Position numbers and translations under genes: made by a program. This document shows, piece after piece, positions 25,054 to 33,461 of a DNA stretch of 39,822 bases. This DNA comes from a virus. Numbering within the stretch: the stretch's first letter is position 1; each line of letters opens with the position of its first letter. The notes beneath the pieces were generated by a model, which made no database searches, was not told the DNA's origin, and saw nothing but the letters and a program-made list of their open reading frames with translations. Where the stretch lies: IMG/VR virus record IMGVR_UViG_3300045116_000081, positions 1-39,822 of that record. One strand, written 5' to 3'.

Positions 25054-26496
25054 ATGTCTAAAAGAATTTTAAATATCAAAAACTTTCACGGAGGAATTTC
25101 CGAATCCGAAAAAGTTGGGATTGCCGGGGCTTTTTATTTTGGCGAAAGATTAAATATTTATGACGAGCCGAGCAAAGTTAAAATAATGCCTAAAACAACC
25201 AAGGTGTCAGGATCTACTGTCACAGGTTTAGTTAAATGGATAGAGGACGGTAAGCCCTGGGTTGACAGCAAATATTTTTATGATGAAAACGGAGTTATTT
25301 ACAAAGAAGATAATCTTGGATCTTGGTCTAGTTTAAGATCTGTCACGGAGTCAGATGGTCAAGGCATGGTAATTCATAATAATGGTCTATTTTATGCTCG
25401 CAGAAAATCGATAGGTTATTACGGACCTTTGAGTGGATCACCGTCGTTTGATGACGACTGGAACGAAATTTCTGACGTGACTGATTTTAAGTTCGCACCA
25501 ATGAAGGCATTTAAGGAAGGATTCGCTGTTGGTCACAACAATAAGCTCGGATGGTGGGATGGTTCTGTTTGGAAAAGCGAAAAGTTATCGTTTCCATCTG
25601 GTTTTAAGGTTATTTCTTTAGATGTAGTTGACGAGTTCTTAGCCATTGGATGCGTTAGGGGAAATGACTTTGTTAAAAATGACGATGGTTATATTTTCTT
25701 TTGGGATGGAACTGCCAGCACTTATAATTATTTCTATCAAACGGACGGTCCCGTCAACGTGGTTGGGAACACAAAAAATAGGTTGATTTCTGTCATAGGT
25801 ATGACTGGAGACATTTACTTAAATGCCAATCCTTTTACATCGGCTAGTACCATTCCTTTTGTGGATATTGGTACCTATGCCAGAGCATACCCTGGGGCTA
25901 TAACCAAATGGAGAGGTAAAACATTTATAGGTTTTGCTGGAATTACAGACACCGCAGACCTTTATCACGGAGTGTACTCATGGGGTTCTAAAAGCGATAA
26001 ATTCGCAGAATCGCTCAATTACTGCTTCACTATCTCAACAGGCAGTAAAAATGGCACCACCGTGGCTGTGGGGGCTGTCAAAGGCATAGGAAACGACCTT
26101 TATATCGGATGGAAAGACGGCGCTTCTTATGGTGTAGATAAGGTTTCATATAATGGTGAACCTTATGCCAACGCTTCATATGAAAGCTTAATTTTCGACT
26201 TTGATCAGCTTTATTCGGAAAAACTGGCTATTAAGGTCAAGGCAGTGCATTTACCTTTGTTGGACGGAGAAAGTATCCAACTTGGATACAAAACAAATAG
26301 AGCCAGTAGCTATACGATGGGAACGGCTAACTCTACGGTCGGGTCTACGGAAACGTCAATTAGCATACCTGCTTCAGATGCAAGGTTTATAGAGTTTCAA
26401 TGGAAATGTGTACTATCCACTACTGGATCAACTTCACCGACAATTACATACATAGGTCTTCTGTTTGACGATATGAGTCAAGAAAAGGACTACTAA
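25054..26496 (+). CDS. Propeller-like tail (nozzle) protein
   Basis: The 480-residue protein starts NIKNFHGGISESEKVGIAGAFYFGERLNI and then shows repeated beta-blade-like units (LGWWDGSVWKSEKLSF, YIFFWDGTASTYNYFYQ, VYSWGSKSDKFAES, LYIGWKDGASYGVDKV). This suggests a beta-propeller, as in nozzle proteins of podovirus tails. The C-terminal 110 residues are a separate beta domain. The gene order adaptor-nozzle fits. The blade count is not certain. Confidence 0.6.
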   Translation: MSKRILNIKNFHGGISESEKVGIAGAFYFGERLNIYDEPSKVKIMPKTTKVSGSTVTGLVKWIEDGKPWVDSKYFYDENGVIYKEDNLGSWSSLRSVTESDGQGMVIHNNGLFYARRKSIGYYGPLSGSPSFDDDWNEISDVTDFKFAPMKAFKEGFAVGHNNKLGWWDGSVWKSEKLSFPSGFKVISLDVVDEFLAIGCVRGNDFVKNDDGYIFFWDGTASTYNYFYQTDGPVNVVGNTKNRLISVIGMTGDIYLNANPFTSASTIPFVDIGTYARAYPGAITKWRGKTFIGFAGITDTADLYHGVYSWGSKSDKFAESLNYCFTISTGSKNGTTVAVGAVKGIGNDLYIGWKDGASYGVDKVSYNGEPYANASYESLIFDFDQLYSEKLAIKVKAVHLPLLDGESIQLGYKTNRASSYTMGTANSTVGSTETSISIPASDARFIEFQWKCVLSTTGSTSPTITYIGLLFDDMSQEKDY

Positions 26497-27314
26497 TGAC
26501 AAAAAAAGACAATACGGATTCAAAATTTCCAGAGATACCGAATGTTTATCCCGATCAAAGTAAAAGGCTCCAACAAAGGGATATTTTCCCTACTCGTATT
26601 CCAAGCAGGTTATTAAGTAGTAGTGAGGAAGCATTAAAAGACGAGCAACATGGATCAAGGGGACCTATTACTAACGCCCACGGTTGGGATGATATAAACA
26701 AAGCAGGTTCTTCTTTATTAGATATTGAAGAACGAAAAATAGGCGGATCTCAAAATAACACTGAGTTTGAGGCAGATGGCACACTAAAAATGAATGGAAC
26801 AGCGACGGTTTGGAATGATATTAACACAACAGCTTTTGGTTTAGGTAAGGGAGCTGCCGCACCAGACCAAGTTACAATACTTGCCAGCGGAAATTTGGAG
26901 GGATTGGCATTTGATGGAAACGCTACATCAGAGTCATTATTTGGATCATTGGAAATATTACACGATTTCAAACTTGGTTCAGACGTATTTTTTCACCTTC
27001 ATTGGATGCCAACTACGGCAAATGCAGGAAATGTCAAATGGTTTTTAGATTATTCTATGCAGTCACCGAATTTTGCTTTTCCAGCACCCACAACTATATC
27101 TGTAGTTCAGGAGGCAAGTGGGGAAGCATGGAATCATCAGTTAATTAGTTTTCTCGGTATTCCTGTTTATCATATCGGGACGCAATTTACTTTCAAACTT
27201 TATCGGACACCAACAGACGCAGAAGATACATACCCCAACGATGCTGTTGTATTAAGTTTTGGTTTGCATTATGAAATAGATACACTTGGAAGCCGAGACA
27301 TTTATATCAAGTAG
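26496..27314 (+). CDS. Conserved structural protein
   Basis: The 272-residue product overlaps the preceding stop by one base. A polar, probably disordered N-terminus (1-75) is followed by a beta-rich domain containing SLEILHDFKLGSDVFFHLHWMPTTANAG and later HYEIDTLGSRDIY. This domain is a recognisable but functionally unassigned type in phage tail regions. Likely a virion component attached to the nozzle or fibres. Confidence 0.55.
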   Translation: MTKKDNTDSKFPEIPNVYPDQSKRLQQRDIFPTRIPSRLLSSSEEALKDEQHGSRGPITNAHGWDDINKAGSSLLDIEERKIGGSQNNTEFEADGTLKMNGTATVWNDINTTAFGLGKGAAAPDQVTILASGNLEGLAFDGNATSESLFGSLEILHDFKLGSDVFFHLHWMPTTANAGNVKWFLDYSMQSPNFAFPAPTTISVVQEASGEAWNHQLISFLGIPVYHIGTQFTFKLYRTPTDAEDTYPNDAVVLSFGLHYEIDTLGSRDIYIK

Positions 27315-27322
27315 TCAAAATT

Positions 27323-27332
27323 GTGATATAAT
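27323..27332 (+). promoter_or_regulatory. Extended -10 promoter (GTGATATAAT)
   Basis: Exact copy after the previous stop. The predicted start of transcription near 27339 lies only a dozen bases before a terminator hairpin. Confidence 0.7.
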
Positions 27333-27350
27333 TAAATTAAGAACGCCTAG

Positions 27351-27373
27351 AGCAGTCGAAAAACTGCTTTTTT
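27351..27373 (+). terminator. Intrinsic terminator directly after a promoter
   Basis: AGCAGT at 27351-27356 pairs with ACTGCT at 27363-27368 (loop CGAAAA) and ends in six T. It may stop the tail transcript, and would also limit transcripts from 27339. Confidence 0.8.
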
Positions 27374-27385
27374 AATAGGAGAATT

Positions 27386-28486
27386 ATGGCAACATCATCA
27401 GAAGTCGCAGCAGCCTATAAGGATGTATTGAAGAGGGACGTTGACCCCAGTGGGCTAAAAACATACACATCGAATAATATGTCAGCCGACCAGGTTCGTG
27501 CTGATTTGGCTAAGTCAGCGGAATATGCTAGAAGATTTGGTGGTAGTACTTCTGCTGCTAAAACGACAAGCTTGACTGATTTTGCGTCACAACAAGCAGC
27601 TCAATTTCAAAAACTTTTGGCTCAACAAAAAAAAGAACAAGAGAAACTGTTTAAGAAATATGAAGCTAAAATAGGAAGCCAAGAAAAACTAACTGATGCT
27701 TATGGTCGTATGCAAGGGGAGTACGGAGTGCCAGAACTTGAGAAACAAGCCGGGGTTTTCAAAGAGCAAATATTTACTGTCAAAAATTTACTAGATAGAC
27801 TTGATGAAGATGTATCAACAAGGACTAAAGATTACTTAGTAAACGAAGCTCAAAAAAATAGGCAAATTGCTGCAGAGGGCGGAGAACTAAGAACACAGCT
27901 TGGAAGATTGGGGACTGGTCTTGAGCCTGTATCAGAAATGCTTAGCACTACTCAAAGCAAGATTGCTACTGCTTTAGGTTTATTACAGGAAGATCAACAA
28001 AAAGAATTACAACCTCTTATTATGCGTATTGAGTCATTAGGAGATAGGTTTTCAAGAGAGATCACTGGTTTTACTGCTTCCAGCCAAAATCAACTGTCAG
28101 CTTTACTTGATCAGATTCAAAGAGATAGGGATCTAAGCGATAGGGACTGGGAGTTAGCTCAAACATTGGCAGCGGAAGAACGACAATGGGCGAGGACAAA
28201 AGCAAACATTTCAACTGGTATCGCTAATAACAGCACTGCGGTTAATCAATTAGTAGAATTATTAAAAAATAGGACAAGTGTAGGAAGTGGTGGACCTAAT
28301 ACTTCTGGTGGTTCTAAAACAGCAGAAGATATGGATTCTTTAGTGAGAGAAACAACTCCGCCACAATCATCTAGTTCATCATCGACACCATTGTGGACAC
28401 CAAAACCATCAAATACATCATCTTTAGATACAAGTTTTCTAAATAATTGGTGGAATAAAGATCTACCATCATTATTAAGGAGATAA
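27386..28486 (+). CDS. Internal virion protein with DUF4214-like head
   Basis: The 366-residue protein starts with VAAAYKDVLKRDVDPSGLKTY, then about 25 residues later ends a DUF4214-type repeat (LAKSAEYARRF). Residues about 65-290 are long helices rich in Gln, Lys and Glu, and the last 70 are Ser/Pro-rich and probably disordered. It has the character of an ejection or internal core protein. The DUF4214 module is usually seen in surface-associated or protein-binding contexts. Confidence 0.6.
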   Translation: MATSSEVAAAYKDVLKRDVDPSGLKTYTSNNMSADQVRADLAKSAEYARRFGGSTSAAKTTSLTDFASQQAAQFQKLLAQQKKEQEKLFKKYEAKIGSQEKLTDAYGRMQGEYGVPELEKQAGVFKEQIFTVKNLLDRLDEDVSTRTKDYLVNEAQKNRQIAAEGGELRTQLGRLGTGLEPVSEMLSTTQSKIATALGLLQEDQQKELQPLIMRIESLGDRFSREITGFTASSQNQLSALLDQIQRDRDLSDRDWELAQTLAAEERQWARTKANISTGIANNSTAVNQLVELLKNRTSVGSGGPNTSGGSKTAEDMDSLVRETTPPQSSSSSSTPLWTPKPSNTSSLDTSFLNNWWNKDLPSLLRR

Positions 28487-28490
28487 AAAA

Positions 28491-30356
28491 ATGACACCAG
28501 AAGAATGGGAAGAACAATATAAGAAAAGAGTATTTGCGGCAGAGGCGGCAGGATGGTCTAAAAGTGACATAGATTCTGGTATGTCAGATTGGATCGAAAA
28601 AAATCCAAAGCCAATACATGAAGTCAAAGGTGGATGGAGAGATTGGGTATCTGAAGTTGGTGGTATAGTTGGTGGTATCGGTGGCGGAATTGTTGGTGGT
28701 GTTTTGGGCGGAGGTGTTGGAGCTGTACCAGGTGCTGTAGCTGGGGCTACTCTTTTAGGTGGAGCGGGACAGGCTCTAGAAAGTAAACTTAAAGGGGAGA
28801 AACAAAGCGCCGGGAAAATTGTACGCGAAGCAGCGTTATCTGGAGTCGGAGAATTAGCCGGAGCAGGCATAGCTCGTATAGGTGGTAAAGTAGTCGGAAA
28901 AGTTGGCAGTAAATTATCAAAATCTTCTATGGATGTTGTAAAAAAAGCATTTAAGCCAACAGCCACTATGATTTCTAAAACACCAGCGTTCAGTTCGTCT
29001 GATGATTTTGCTAAATTCTTTATTCAAGAAGGGAAGAACATTTCAGATGAAACAATATCGGCTCTACAAAAGAGTTATGACGATATAGCGAATAATCCTT
29101 CAATAAAATTTAATGGTGATGACGTAATAGACCACTTGCTCAAAAAAGCAACTGAATTAGAGTCTAAGGCTCCTCAGAAGTTCAAGGGCATGGCAAAACA
29201 ATTTATTCAAGAAGCAGAAAATATTCAGCAATCAATTGGCAGGGGTAATATCGCATTGTCTGATGTCGTTAAAATCAGAAAACAATACGATGAGTTAGTC
29301 AGAAACTTTGCAGCAGATGATTTTACTGATGTTTCAAATACAATGAGAAGATCTTTAATGGATTTTATTAATAATTCCGCTGACAAAGCTGGGGCTAAAG
29401 CTGCAGATGGGTCTTCTTTGGGAGAATTAGGTAAAAAACTAAATAAATTTTATGCTGCTAGAGATATTATTGAGGCAGGTTTAGCTAAAAGAGGTAATCG
29501 TGGACCTTTTACTTTACCCAATATCGCAGGAGGGGCGATTGGAGGGTCTTTGGGAGGAGTACCAGGTGCTGTAGCCGGATATGTTATTGGTAGCGCTGGA
29601 GAAAACCCGCGTATTATCGCTGGTGTAGCTAAAGCTCTTGGTGGATTGGGTAAAAAGTTTGAATCACAATCTTTGAAAGAACCAACTAAAAAAATAATTG
29701 ATATTATGGGTTCTTTGGGGCAAGTGACATCTCAAGCACTCGGTTCAATTTTTGAACAATTTGGATCTACGACATATTCCATTCCATCCAATACTTCGGA
29801 TGTTGTTTTTAGCCAAGATGGAGATGATAATAATCAACCTCTGATAACGAACGAAGAAATGGCAATGCTTTACTTAATGGATATACAAGAAACTAATGGG
29901 AAAAACATAACTAAATTAAAGACTGTGTTTGATTTATTATCACCTTCAGGATCAAATAAAAAATTATCTGAAGGAGATAAAAAGTTCGCTTTAGCGGAAC
30001 AAGAAGCATCCAAGGCTCTTAAAATTTTAGAATCAGGGAAAGCAACAACCGGAAAAATACCAGCAATAACGAGTAAATTTAGTGAATTCTTTGGTACACA
30101 AGACGTGAATACGACCGCTCTTAAGTCACAAATAGCAACAGCGAGAACAGCTGCACGTAATGCTTTGTTAGGCGCGAATATGAGCGATAAAGAGTTGGAG
30201 AGCTATCTTGATGCAGTATTCAGTTATTCTAATGAACCTGCTATCATAGCTCAAAAATTGAGATCATTCATCGGATCAATGAAAGATTACAGAACAAATA
30301 TTTCAGGACCTGAATTACCTTCGTCTGTATCTGGTGTAAATTTTGAAAATTATTAA
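28491..30356 (+). CDS. Internal virion/ejection protein with glycine zippers
   Basis: The 621-residue protein has two glycine-zipper regions likely to insert into membranes: residues about 52-95 (VGGIVGGIGGGIVGGVLGGG...) and about 342-375 (IAGGAIGGSLGGVPGAVAGY). The rest is helical. Such proteins are ejected with the DNA and form a channel across the host envelope in podoviruses. The absence of a tape measure gene strengthens this view. Confidence 0.6.
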   Translation: MTPEEWEEQYKKRVFAAEAAGWSKSDIDSGMSDWIEKNPKPIHEVKGGWRDWVSEVGGIVGGIGGGIVGGVLGGGVGAVPGAVAGATLLGGAGQALESKLKGEKQSAGKIVREAALSGVGELAGAGIARIGGKVVGKVGSKLSKSSMDVVKKAFKPTATMISKTPAFSSSDDFAKFFIQEGKNISDETISALQKSYDDIANNPSIKFNGDDVIDHLLKKATELESKAPQKFKGMAKQFIQEAENIQQSIGRGNIALSDVVKIRKQYDELVRNFAADDFTDVSNTMRRSLMDFINNSADKAGAKAADGSSLGELGKKLNKFYAARDIIEAGLAKRGNRGPFTLPNIAGGAIGGSLGGVPGAVAGYVIGSAGENPRIIAGVAKALGGLGKKFESQSLKEPTKKIIDIMGSLGQVTSQALGSIFEQFGSTTYSIPSNTSDVVFSQDGDDNNQPLITNEEMAMLYLMDIQETNGKNITKLKTVFDLLSPSGSNKKLSEGDKKFALAEQEASKALKILESGKATTGKIPAITSKFSEFFGTQDVNTTALKSQIATARTAARNALLGANMSDKELESYLDAVFSYSNEPAIIAQKLRSFIGSMKDYRTNISGPELPSSVSGVNFENY

Positions 30357-30486
30357 TCCAAGTCAAAATGTCGTAAAACAAATGGTAGAGAAAAAATAAC
30401 GATAATAAATAATATAAACTTAAGTATAATCATAGTAGCCAAAGTATAAATCAATATAAATAAAAAGTAAAGTATTAGGAGTAAAC
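30357..30486 (+). other. AT-rich gap before HNH gene
   Basis: The gap is strongly AT-rich, with a TATAAT-like hexamer near 30424 and no gene. It probably came with the inserted endonuclease or holds its promoter. No hairpin of note. Confidence 0.35.
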
Positions 30487-30894
30487 ATGCCGTGGGTTAA
30501 GGGACAGAGAGCACATAATAACAAAAATCATATGGTCACATGCAAAACCTGTGGTAAAGTTTTCAATTCCTCCCCATCAAATAATAGGAAGTTTTGTTCA
30601 AAAAAATGCTTCCATAATGATAAAAAAGAATGGTTACAAGGTAAAAACCATCCTATGTGGAATGGAGGAGTATCTATATCAACCGACGGATATTTAAGAA
30701 GAAGTGATGATAAATTTGTGCACAGACATCTGATTGAATTAAAAATTGGTAGAAAACTAACGAATAATGAAGTAATCCATCATATAAATAGAAATCGACA
30801 AGATAATAGATTAGAAAATTTAGTTATTATGACAAGAGAAGAACATATTAATTTTCATAGAAAGGATTTACATGCCTATTCCGCCCAATATTGA
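30487..30894 (+). CDS. HNH homing endonuclease
   Basis: The 135-residue protein has an N-terminal zinc finger (CKTCGKVF, then FCSKKCF), a linker (GKNHPMWNGGVSIS), a beta strand (DGYLRR) and the HNH core: VHRHLIEL, NEVIHHINRNRQDNRLENL, and EEHINFHRK. The HH/N/H residues are intact, so it should cut DNA. It is freestanding and inserted between virion genes; its last 23 bases overlap the next gene. This is a typical selfish phage endonuclease. Confidence 0.9.
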   Translation: MPWVKGQRAHNNKNHMVTCKTCGKVFNSSPSNNRKFCSKKCFHNDKKEWLQGKNHPMWNGGVSISTDGYLRRSDDKFVHRHLIELKIGRKLTNNEVIHHINRNRQDNRLENLVIMTREEHINFHRKDLHAYSAQY

Positions 30895-31189
30895 TTTATC
30901 ACTAATCCGAGAGGCTATGGCTAGACGAGCCAGCGGCGAAGTACCTGCTGGTGGTGCTGGCGTGCCTGCTATGGATCAATTAACTATACCTCAGGCAGCG
31001 ACACCAACTGGGGGAGCAAACACACCAACAACGCCTGTACCTCAGGCTAATCAATCATCGGTTAATGTGGCACCAAAGTTAGCCAGCGAAACAGCTGGGG
31101 CTGCTCAAGCTGCCACTGGTCCCAATTTTGACGATGAAACCAAAATGACAGCGAAGGCTTTAATTGCAAAATTATTGAAAGTAGTATAG
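30872..31189 (+). CDS. Ala/Pro-rich small protein
   Basis: The 105-residue product starts inside the HNH gene, using the AGAAAGG encoded by the HNH tail. It consists of a helix (LSLIREAMARRASGEV), a long Pro/Ala/Thr/Gly-rich linker and a C-terminal helix (DETKMTAKALIAKLLKVV). Such tether-like proteins are often minor virion parts. No family named. Confidence 0.6.
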   Translation: MPIPPNIDLSLIREAMARRASGEVPAGGAGVPAMDQLTIPQAATPTGGANTPTTPVPQANQSSVNVAPKLASETAGAAQAATGPNFDDETKMTAKALIAKLLKVV

Positions 31190-31197
31190 GGGACATT

Positions 31198-31512
31198 ATG
31201 GCGACACCATGCACCAAAGAACAAGTCATCGAGACTTTAATAAAAGGTCAGACAGAGACGGCACGACAATTGGGAGAGTTGGCTGATAAACAATCAGACC
31301 AGATCAGTCGTCTTATTAAAATTGAGACACTTTTGGACTCATTAATTAAGTATCAATTGGATGAGGCTGGAAAAAAATTATCAAATCACGAGTCACGCAT
31401 TTCTGACCTAGAAAATATCAAATGGAAAATAGTGGCTTTTGCTTCAGTCGGGAGTATCATTGGTGGTTTTGTATTCCAAGTAATAGTTAAGGCGATATCG
31501 GTTAAGTGGTAA
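31198..31512 (+). CDS. XhlA/holin-like protein with coiled coil and C-terminal membrane helix
   Basis: The 104-residue protein has a helical coiled-coil N-terminus (about 15-75) and one strongly hydrophobic helix near the end (IVAFASVGSIIGGFVFQVIV). This is the architecture of haemolysin XhlA-type and some holin-associated proteins that act with an endolysin and holin. It directly precedes the peptidase gene. Confidence 0.65.
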   Translation: MATPCTKEQVIETLIKGQTETARQLGELADKQSDQISRLIKIETLLDSLIKYQLDEAGKKLSNHESRISDLENIKWKIVAFASVGSIIGGFVFQVIVKAISVKW

Positions 31513-31528
31513 AAATTAAAGGAGAGAC

Positions 31529-32401
31529 ATGCTTTATTTATCTCAAAAAAATCCTGCATGGAAGGACATAAAACTAGGAACATGCTCAAAGGATACAATT
31601 GGAAGCTCGGGCTGTTTTGTTACAAGTCTTGGAATGTTAGCTGATATAACTCCTGATGTAGCAAATAAAATGATTATGGATGGTGGAGGATATGTAGACG
31701 GTTGCAACATAGGGGATCCTTACAAGATAGCAGAAATTCTTGGTTTGAATTATGAAGGTAAAACCACAGAATATCAAAACGATACTTGCATAGCCGAGAC
31801 GAATCATTATGCCGCTTCTGGTGTACCACAGCATTTCTTTATTTGGTTGGGTAATGGCAGGATTGTAGATTCATTAACAGGAGTAGAATCAGAGAATAAG
31901 TATAAAATAGTTAGTTTTCGGTTATTTAGACCGAAAGGAGTCGATATGGGATTCAGCGACGAACACATGCGTGCTTTGATAGAAAATGATTTCAGAGCAC
32001 AAAGGCAAAATTTACTTGGTAGCGTTGACGAAAAAGGTTTGCAGTCAGACGTGGATTTTAGGTTATCTCAAATTAAAGATGGATCTGTCCACGCCGCAGC
32101 AGAGCAGCACAATGATTATATGAAAGCCAAAGACTTGAAATGGATGAAGAAAGCAGATTGCGACAAGAAATGTGATATGGTCAGCAAAGATGCTTATGAA
32201 TTAGGAAAATCAGAATGTGTATGTCCAGAGCCGACAGCTGAAGTATTTGAATTAAAAGCCAGGGAAAAAGGTTTTATTAAAAAAAACGAATGTAAACCAT
32301 GCGAGCCATGGGTTAAGCAAACGACTCAAATTACATACTTGATTGACTGGGACAAGGTATTAGAATCTTGGAAAAAATTTACAAGTAGATTCCGTCGGTA
32401 A
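31529..32401 (+). CDS. C39-like papain-fold peptidase, putative endolysin
   Basis: The 290-residue protein begins LYLSQKNPAWKDIKLG, then TIGSSGCFVTSLGML with the catalytic Cys at 29. H102 lies in GVPQHFFIWL and D114 in GRIVDSL; together they form the Cys-His-Asp set of C39-like peptidases. The C-terminal 150 residues are helical with several Cys pairs (CDKKCD, CVCPE, CKPCE), perhaps a wall-binding or metal-binding domain. Placed after the XhlA-like gene, it probably cleaves peptidoglycan peptide cross-links. No signal peptide is seen, so a holin would release it. Confidence 0.7.
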   Translation: MLYLSQKNPAWKDIKLGTCSKDTIGSSGCFVTSLGMLADITPDVANKMIMDGGGYVDGCNIGDPYKIAEILGLNYEGKTTEYQNDTCIAETNHYAASGVPQHFFIWLGNGRIVDSLTGVESENKYKIVSFRLFRPKGVDMGFSDEHMRALIENDFRAQRQNLLGSVDEKGLQSDVDFRLSQIKDGSVHAAAEQHNDYMKAKDLKWMKKADCDKKCDMVSKDAYELGKSECVCPEPTAEVFELKAREKGFIKKNECKPCEPWVKQTTQITYLIDWDKVLESWKKFTSRFRR

Positions 32402-32424
32402 TTATATTAAAGGAGGACGGCACC

Positions 32425-32604
32425 TTGAAATGCGACTTTTCGGTAGGTCAGGTCGTCACTCTGGAGCAACTCAAGGAAAAAGGATTTAGCTGGACGCAAA
32501 GATATCCTTATCTTGAATGTTACTCCAACGGGCATGTATGGATTTATGTCCGTCATCACCATAATGGATGGGAAATCAAATCGATTCATTGCGGAGGGTA
32601 TTGA
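32425..32604 (+). CDS. Small hypothetical protein (59 aa), TTG start
   Basis: A 59-residue frame begins with TTG after the strong AAGGAGG at 32411-32417. The product is rich in Trp, Tyr and His (MKCDFSVGQVVTLEQLKEKG..., later YVRHHHNGWEIKSIHCGGY). It opens a cluster of four tiny genes that are noticeably GC-richer than the rest of the phage. The fourth gene (32846) has a similar outline, suggesting a shared small fold. Function unknown. Confidence 0.55.
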   Translation: MKCDFSVGQVVTLEQLKEKGFSWTQRYPYLECYSNGHVWIYVRHHHNGWEIKSIHCGGY

Positions 32605-32605
32605 G

Positions 32606-32779
32606 ATGACATTCAGTTTTGACATCAATTGCCCCAATTGCGGAGGGGAAATCTATCTCCTCTGCCTCGACAGAGACAGCAAACCTATCATTGGTTGTAT
32701 GCACTGTAACGCAGTTTTCCGCATCGAGACTGTTTCATTAACGACAATCACCAAAGGGGAGGATGTCAATAATGACTAA
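32606..32779 (+). CDS. Small zinc-ribbon protein (57 aa)
   Basis: The 57-residue product starts at ATG 32606, one base after the previous stop, with GGAGGG upstream. It contains INCPNCGG and GCMHCN, the two halves of a zinc ribbon, separated by a beta-hairpin. Likely metal-binding; role unknown. Confidence 0.6.
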   Translation: MTFSFDINCPNCGGEIYLLCLDRDSKPIIGCMHCNAVFRIETVSLTTITKGEDVNND

Positions 32780-32849
32780 GACCCAAGTTTTCATTATTAA
32801 ACGCAAAATGATTCGCAATCCTCGCACAGGAAAGGGGGTGAATAAATGA
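32772..32849 (+). CDS. Tiny basic protein (25 aa)
   Basis: The ATG at 32772 overlaps the end of the preceding gene, and its stop TGA overlaps the next ATG. Both ends suggest translational coupling. The product (MTKTQVFIIKRKMIRNP...) is basic and short. GGGGAGG lies upstream. Function unknown. Confidence 0.4.
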   Translation: MTKTQVFIIKRKMIRNPRTGKGVNK

Positions 32850-33022
32850 AACTGGTCGGGAAATCGATTCCTGCACACTCGCTGATCGAGATGGGTTGGC
32901 ATTACACAGGATATCGCTGCAACAAATACGAGATCTGGACTAAAGACGATTATGCTATATGTTGGGACAGGGAGACCAACAAGGTCATCTCTGTGGAAAA
33001 ACCGAAAGTCGACGGGAGGTGA
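32846..33022 (+). CDS. Small hypothetical protein (58 aa)
   Basis: The 58-residue product (MKLVGKSIPAHSLIEMGWHYTGY...) overlaps the preceding stop as ATGA, and AAGGGGGTG serves as ribosome site. It is rich in Trp, Tyr and Cys and resembles the protein at 32425 in length and outline (a G(W/F)xxT(G/Q)xY-type core, then a strand with WI/CW). Function unknown. Confidence 0.5.
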   Translation: MKLVGKSIPAHSLIEMGWHYTGYRCNKYEIWTKDDYAICWDRETNKVISVEKPKVDGR

Positions 33023-33032
33023 TCCTTATCTG

Positions 33033-33133
33033 TGTCAGACTAACACTCTGACAAGAGCGGAGCAGGGTAATTTCCTGCTCCCCTTTCCCTCGCCACTGTG
33101 GTTCGTCTCCACCATGGTGGCAAAGGAAAAGGG
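33033..33133 (+). other. Three consecutive hairpins before holin gene
   Basis: Hairpin 1: TGTCAGA 33033-33039 with TCTGACA 33047-33053. Hairpin 2: GGAGCAGG 33059-33066 with CCTGCTCC 33074-33081. Hairpin 3: CCCTTTCC 33081-33088 with GGAAAAGGG 33125-33133 (one bulged A), enclosing GCCAC/GTGGC. None has a long T run. This is probably a structured leader or processing site rather than a coding region. Confidence 0.55.
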
Positions 33134-33152
33134 AGACTAGAAAGGAGACGCA

Positions 33153-33431
33153 ATGACGGAAAGTATGCTTTTATTACTAGGTAGTATTGGAGCGGCTATT
33201 GCTGTTTTAGTGCAAATACTTAAAAGAACACCTGTACCGACTGATAGACCAAAGTTAGTTGTCACAATAATCGCCATTATCGTGGTGATTTGGTCTAATG
33301 CTTCAACTGGAAATTTCAACATGGCTGGCGTAGACAAAATGATTGGTGAGATCGGTGTTTTAGTTGGTGCAGCTATCGCTTTTTATGAAGTTGTGATCAA
33401 ATACATTGCTAATCTATGGAATAGAGCTTGA
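33153..33431 (+). CDS. Holin-like membrane protein
   Basis: The 92-residue protein has three hydrophobic segments: about 5-23 (MLLLLGSIGAAIAVLVQIL), 36-48 (LVVTIIAIIVVIW) and 66-84 (GVLVGAAIAFYEVVIKYI). This size and layout fit phage holins that open the membrane to release the endolysin. The gene has an AAAGGAGA site and follows the lysis cluster. Confidence 0.7.
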   Translation: MTESMLLLLGSIGAAIAVLVQILKRTPVPTDRPKLVVTIIAIIVVIWSNASTGNFNMAGVDKMIGEIGVLVGAAIAFYEVVIKYIANLWNRA

Positions 33432-33455
33432 CAAGCAAAAGCGTGGTGATATAAT
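33428..33455 (+). promoter_or_regulatory. Strong promoter with -35 and extended -10
   Basis: TTGACA at 33428-33433, a 16-base spacer, and TATAAT at 33450-33455 within an exact GTGATATAAT. It overlaps the holin stop codon and reads into the control region. It is the only promoter here combining both classes. Confidence 0.85.
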
Positions 33456-33461
33456 AAAGAT

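Noticed and set aside
32952-33140. 62-residue open frame (MLYVGTGRPTRSSLW...)
   Set aside because: It runs through the three hairpins in another frame of a better-supported gene, has no ribosome site and an implausible composition.
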